Shown here: piece by piece, positions 7,901 to 10,434 of the stretch
How positions within the stretch are numbered: position 1 is the first letter of the stretch
How the letters are laid out: the number at the start of each line of letters is the position of its first letter
NCBI GenBank assembly: GCA_031259645.1
Contig: JAIRLC010000094.1
Span: 1-10,434, forward strand
Direction: 5' to 3'
Length of the DNA: 10,434 nucleotides
Source: Prevotellaceae bacterium
Lineage (GTDB): Bacteria; Bacteroidota; Bacteroidia; Bacteroidales; UBA932
Position numbers and translations under genes: made by a program
Notes under the pieces: model-generated
The model's database searches: none
What the model was told of the DNA's origin: nothing
What the model saw: only the letters and a program-made list of their open reading frames with translations

Positions 7901-8919
7901 TATTCAATGATGACGTTCCATCCTGCGGGGTCGGCTATTTCTCCTTCCTGAATACCGCGATAATGTTGGTACAATCGCGTGGAAATGGCGCCGGCTTTTC
8001 CGTCTTTGCAATATTCATACACCTTTCCTGTTTCGCGATCCACAATAGTGCCGATGGGCGAAATGACCGCCGCCGTACCGCAAGCGCCCACTTCCTCGAA
8101 ACTGTCGAGCTCTTCCACCGGTATGGAGCGTTGTTCCACGTTTATTCCCATGTTCCCGGCAATATCGCGCAGGCTCATATTCGTGATGGATGGCAGGATA
8201 GAACTTGATTTCGGCGTGATGTAGGTGTTGTTTTTTATGCCGAAAAAGTTGGCAGGGCCTGCTTCGTCAATATATTTTTTCTCTTTCGCATCGAGAAAAA
8301 GCACCGAGCTGAACCCTTCTTCGTGTCCTCTTTCGGTGGCGCGCAGGGACGCGGCATAGTTTCCGCCGATTTTAAACAAGCCGGTGCCCAGCGGCGCCGC
8401 GCGGTCAAAGTCGCGTACAATTTGCACTTTAATGGGATTGAACCCCTCTTTAAAATAAGGGCCTACGGGCGAAACAAACACAGCGAACAGGTATTCTCCT
8501 GCCGGTTTCACCCCCACTTGCGGACTTGTCCCGATAAGTACAGGACGGATGTAGAGCGAGGCGCCTTCGCCGTAAGGCGGCACAAACCGCTCATTTAACT
8601 TGACTACTTTTTTGCAGGCCTCCACAAAGAGATCCTCCGGATAGGGCTCCATCATGATACCTTTGGCAGAACTTGCAAGCCGTTTGCCGTTTTCGCCGGG
8701 GCGGAACAGGCGAATTTTGCCGTCTTTCCCACGAAAAGCCTTCAATCCTTCAAAAGCCGTTTGTCCGTAATGCAGGGAAGTGGCCGCCATGTGTAAGGTG
8801 ACGGATTCGGATTCGCAGGCCTCCAAGGCGCTCCATGCGCCGTTTTTATAGTAACTGCGTACGTTATAGTCTGTTTTCAGGTATCCAAAGGGCAATGATT
8901 TCCAATCTATATTCTCCAT
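7900..8919 (-). CDS. ilvE: Branched-chain amino acid aminotransferase (class IV, PLP-dependent)
   Basis: The enzyme transfers amino groups between glutamate and the 2-oxo acids of leucine, isoleucine and valine. The 339-residue length and sequence fit the longer BCAT group that includes the eukaryotic enzymes. The PLP-binding lysine is K183 in FKIGGNYAASL (182-192). Other family landmarks are HYGQTAFEGLKAFRG (50-64), RPVLIGTSPQVG (125-136), YIDEAGPANFFGIK (216-229) with E219, and GACGTAAVISPIG (278-290), the phosphate-binding turn. The ATG at 8919 sits about 20 bases from a TAATTTCG element that may be a -7 box. It is the last enzyme of the pathway encoded on the + strand at 2-4574, but it is separately transcribed. 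The downstream gene begins inside its stop codon. Confidence 0.96.
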   Translation of the reverse strand: MENIDWKSLPFGYLKTDYNVRSYYKNGAWSALEACESESVTLHMAATSLHYGQTAFEGLKAFRGKDGKIRLFRPGENGKRLASSAKGIMMEPYPEDLFVEACKKVVKLNERFVPPYGEGASLYIRPVLIGTSPQVGVKPAGEYLFAVFVSPVGPYFKEGFNPIKVQIVRDFDRAAPLGTGLFKIGGNYAASLRATERGHEEGFSSVLFLDAKEKKYIDEAGPANFFGIKNNTYITPKSSSILPSITNMSLRDIAGNMGINVEQRSIPVEELDSFEEVGACGTAAVISPIGTIVDRETGKVYEYCKDGKAGAISTRLYQHYRGIQEGEIADPAGWNVIIE

Positions 8920-8943
8920 GCGGTTGAAAAGTTAAATTTAGTG

Positions 8944-8951
8944 CGAAATTA
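8944..8951 (-). promoter_or_regulatory. Possible -7 box of the ilvE promoter
   Basis: TAATTTCG on the - strand resembles TAnnTTTG with one change and lies 25 bases before the ilvE ATG. No clear TTTG is found at the usual distance upstream, so the call is tentative. The region from 8920 to 9090 holds both this element and the rplY promoter and leader. Confidence 0.3.
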
Positions 8952-8976
8952 AGTATTATTTTGTAATTTCATGTCG

Positions 8977-9002
8977 TTTGTTTGAAAAAATTACTACCTT
9001 TG
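8977..9002 (+). promoter_or_regulatory. Predicted promoter for rplY
   Basis: TACCTTTG (8995-9002) is an exact TAnnTTTG match. TTTG occurs at 8977-8980 and 8981-8984, nearer than the usual 19-21 bases, so the -33 element is imperfect. Transcription would begin near 9008 and give a leader of roughly 80 bases before the ATG at 9091. Confidence 0.55.
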
Positions 9003-9034
9003 CGCTCTTGATAAAAATCCTTTTAGCTAAGGGT

Positions 9035-9057
9035 GCGATGGGATCGCGATTTCATCG
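9035..9057 (+). promoter_or_regulatory. Palindromic element in the rplY leader
   Basis: GCGAT (9035-9039) and ATCGC (9043-9047) can form a hairpin with a GGG loop. CGATG (9036-9040) can alternatively pair with CATCG (9053-9057). The two foldings are mutually exclusive, so the element could act as a switch or protein-binding site in the mRNA leader. Autoregulation of ribosomal protein genes through the leader is common, but L25-specific control is only inferred. Confidence 0.35.
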
Positions 9058-9090
9058 GGGTTGAGTAACACTTATTAACTATGTAGTACA

Positions 9091-9714
9091 ATGAAGACTA
9101 TTGAATTAAAAGGAGTTGGCCGTACTTCTATAACCAAAGCGGCATTGAAAAAATTGCGTAAAGAAGGTGATGTGCCTTGCGTGCTGTATGGCGACAATGG
9201 TAAAAATGTGCACTTTTCGGTGGTGGCGCGCGATTTGAAAGATTTGGTATATACGCCGCATGCGTACTTGGTGAAATTAAGTATTGATGGCGCCTCATAT
9301 ACGGCCGTCATGCGGGAAATCCAGTTTCATCCGGTGACGGACAATATTTTGCACATTGATTTTTATCCGGTACGCGAAGACCGGCCGGTGGCCATTGATG
9401 TGCCGATAGCCATTTCGGGAAATTCCGAAGGCGTGCGCCAGGGCGGCAAGTTGCAAATCGTAAATCGCCGGTTGAAAGTTTCGGCGTTGCCGGAACACCT
9501 GCCCGATGTGTTGAATATTGATATTACCAACCTGGCCTTGGGAAAGAGCATCTTGGTGGGCGACTTGACGTACGAGAACGTACAAATCCTGAGCCCGAAG
9601 GTTGCCATCGTTTGTGCGGTGAAGGCTACCCGTGCTGCGCTTGGACAACAGCCGGGTGCGGATAACGCTAATGCTGCTGCACCTGCCGCCGCTGCGGAAG
9701 AAAAGAAAAAATAA
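9091..9714 (+). CDS. rplY: 50S ribosomal protein L25/general stress protein CTC
   Basis: L25 binds 5S rRNA in the large ribosomal subunit. This 207-residue protein is the long CTC/TL5 form rather than the roughly 95-residue E. coli form. Residues 1 to about 92 make the 5S rRNA-binding domain (RTSITKAALKKLRKEGDVPCVLYGD, then AVMREIQFHPVTDNILHIDFYPV). Residues about 95-178 make the C-terminal beta domain (VPIAISGNSEGVRQGGKL, then PDVLNIDITNLALGKSI). The tail from about 183 is rich in Ala, Gln and Lys and is probably disordered. The ATG at 9091 follows a leader with a possible hairpin. It is followed closely by pth, an arrangement seen in many bacteria. A terminator-like hairpin sits right after the stop codon. 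Confidence 0.95.
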   Translation: MKTIELKGVGRTSITKAALKKLRKEGDVPCVLYGDNGKNVHFSVVARDLKDLVYTPHAYLVKLSIDGASYTAVMREIQFHPVTDNILHIDFYPVREDRPVAIDVPIAISGNSEGVRQGGKLQIVNRRLKVSALPEHLPDVLNIDITNLALGKSILVGDLTYENVQILSPKVAIVCAVKATRAALGQQPGADNANAAAPAAAAEEKKK

Positions 9715-9717
9715 GTG

Positions 9718-9742
9718 AAAGCGCACGAGTTGCGGCTTTTTT
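9718..9742 (+). terminator. Terminator-like hairpin between rplY and pth
   Basis: AAAGCGCA (9718-9725) pairs with TGC and GCTTT (9731-9733, 9735-9739) with one bulged G at 9734 and a five-base loop, followed by further T residues up to 9742. It starts three bases after the rplY stop and ends ten bases before the pth ATG. It may terminate most transcripts and let a fraction read through into pth. No clear separate pth promoter is seen in the gap. Confidence 0.55.
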
Positions 9743-9751
9743 GAGATACGT

Positions 9752-10336
9752 ATGAATTATTTGATCGTGGGGTTGGGAAATATTGGTGAAGAATATGCCG
9801 ATACCCGCCACAACATAGGTTTTATGGTATTGGACGCATGGGCAAAGGCGTCCAATGCTGTTTTTACCCCCCAGCGGTATGCCGCGCGCGCCGACATTAA
9901 GTTCAAGGGGCGTACGTTTATGTTGGTGAAGCCTTCCACCTACATGAACCTGAGCGGAAAGGCCGTGAACTACTGGATGCAGGCCGGGCGGATACCGATA
10001 GAGAATGTGCTGGTGGTCGTGGACGACCTCGCGCTTCCGTTCGGCAAACTGCGGCTGCGCCCGGAAGGCAGCGACGGGGGACATAACGGCTTAAAACACA
10101 TCAATGAAACCTTAGGCCATCAAAATTACGCACGCCTGCGCGTGGGCATTGGCAACGCCTTTCTGAAAGGACAGCAAATTGATTACGTATTGGGTGCGTT
10201 TGATGATGAAGAAAAAAACATTCTTCCGCCACTGCTCGACCGCGCCGTAGAAATGGTTAAATCTTTTGCCACCATTGGCATGGAGCGGACAATGACCCTG
10301 TTCAACTCCACAGCCAAAGAGAATAAAACCAAATGA
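9752..10336 (+). CDS. pth: Peptidyl-tRNA hydrolase (aminoacyl-tRNA hydrolase)
   Basis: Pth releases peptides from peptidyl-tRNA that drops off ribosomes, recycling tRNA in the cytoplasm; it is normally essential. The 194-residue product is of standard length. It starts with [22 protein letters not shown] (3-24), with the catalytic histidine at H20. [10 protein letters not shown] (61-70) contains the tRNA/peptide-contacting N66. [16 protein letters not shown] (88-103) contains D91, matching the conserved catalytic-site aspartate. [12 protein letters not shown] (106-117) contains H111 and N112. It lies 37 bases after rplY, with a terminator-like hairpin between. Its TGA overlaps a possible ATG of the next gene (ATGA), which could couple their translation. 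Confidence 0.96.
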   Translation: MNYLIVGLGNIGEEYADTRHNIGFMVLDAWAKASNAVFTPQRYAARADIKFKGRTFMLVKPSTYMNLSGKAVNYWMQAGRIPIENVLVVVDDLALPFGKLRLRPEGSDGGHNGLKHINETLGHQNYARLRVGIGNAFLKGQQIDYVLGAFDDEEKNILPPLLDRAVEMVKSFATIGMERTMTLFNSTAKENKTK

Positions 10337-10434
10337 TTATGGGAAAATATGTTTGTGCCAGACCTGTTCATCCGGGCGAAATCCTGAAAGAAGAAATCGA
10401 ATATCGCGGTATATCGCAAGGCAAACTTGCCGTA
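10333..10434 (+). CDS. HigA-like antitoxin/XRE-family regulator, N-terminal fragment (truncated by window end)
   Basis: The visible 34 residues include [24 protein letters not shown], which strongly resembles the start of HigA-type antitoxins (typical RPxHPGEILxEE followed by GISQxxLA, the first part of a helix-turn-helix). HigA proteins bind their own promoter and neutralise an RNA-cleaving HigB toxin. The ATG at 10333 overlaps the pth stop (ATGA); a second in-frame ATG at 10339 gives MGKYVCARP and is about equally plausible. The usual higB toxin would sit upstream, but here the upstream gene is pth, so any toxin must lie beyond the window or be absent. The rest of the gene is outside the window, so domain completeness is unknown. 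Confidence 0.65.
   Translation, partial: MIMGKYVCARPVHPGEILKEEIEYRGISQGKLAV

Overview
The window looks like a chromosomal segment of a Bacteroidota member, probably of the order Bacteroidales. The evidence is the set of Bacteroidota-type promoter elements (TTTG near -33 and TAnnTTTG near -7), the lack of strong Shine-Dalgarno sequences, and a leuC-leuD-synthase-leuB gene order with protein sequences of the Bacteroidales kind. The family placement is recognised from memory, not from a search.

Region 1 (2-4574, + strand) is a tightly packed branched-chain amino acid operon: leuC, leuD, an acyltransferase of the 2-isopropylmalate/citramalate synthase family, and leuB. The last two junctions are 4-base ATGA stop/start overlaps. 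LeuC and LeuD form isopropylmalate isomerase and LeuB is the following dehydrogenase. The embedded synthase probably supplies either a second isopropylmalate synthase or a citramalate synthase activity. A canonical leuA is not in view and may lie upstream of the window edge. A possible terminator follows leuB.

Region 2 (4634-6831) is a small accessory island. A Fic-domain protein on the - strand is divergent from a PD-(D/E)XK nuclease/transposase of the Rpn type on the + strand. Between them are two recognisable divergent promoters. The fic promoter is covered by two copies of a 33-base element, 44 bases apart, each built as an inverted repeat. This operator-like array is the most unusual non-coding feature in the window.

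Region 3 (6866-8919, - strand) is ilvE, the branched-chain aminotransferase that performs the last step of the pathway in region 1. It is translationally coupled through TAATG to a secreted endonuclease/exonuclease/phosphatase-family protein.

Region 4 (9091-10434, + strand) is translation-related: rplY (L25/CTC) with a structured leader and a terminator-like hairpin, then pth (peptidyl-tRNA hydrolase). Overlapping the pth stop codon is the start of a HigA-like antitoxin gene, cut off by the window edge.

Most genes are well-known families. The second-look points are the fic operator array, the unknown substrate of the synthase, the coiled-coil tail of the Rpn protein, and the antitoxin-like gene fused by overlap to pth. 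I saw no tRNA, rRNA, CRISPR array or complete insertion sequence. No gene-free stretch exceeds 300 bases.
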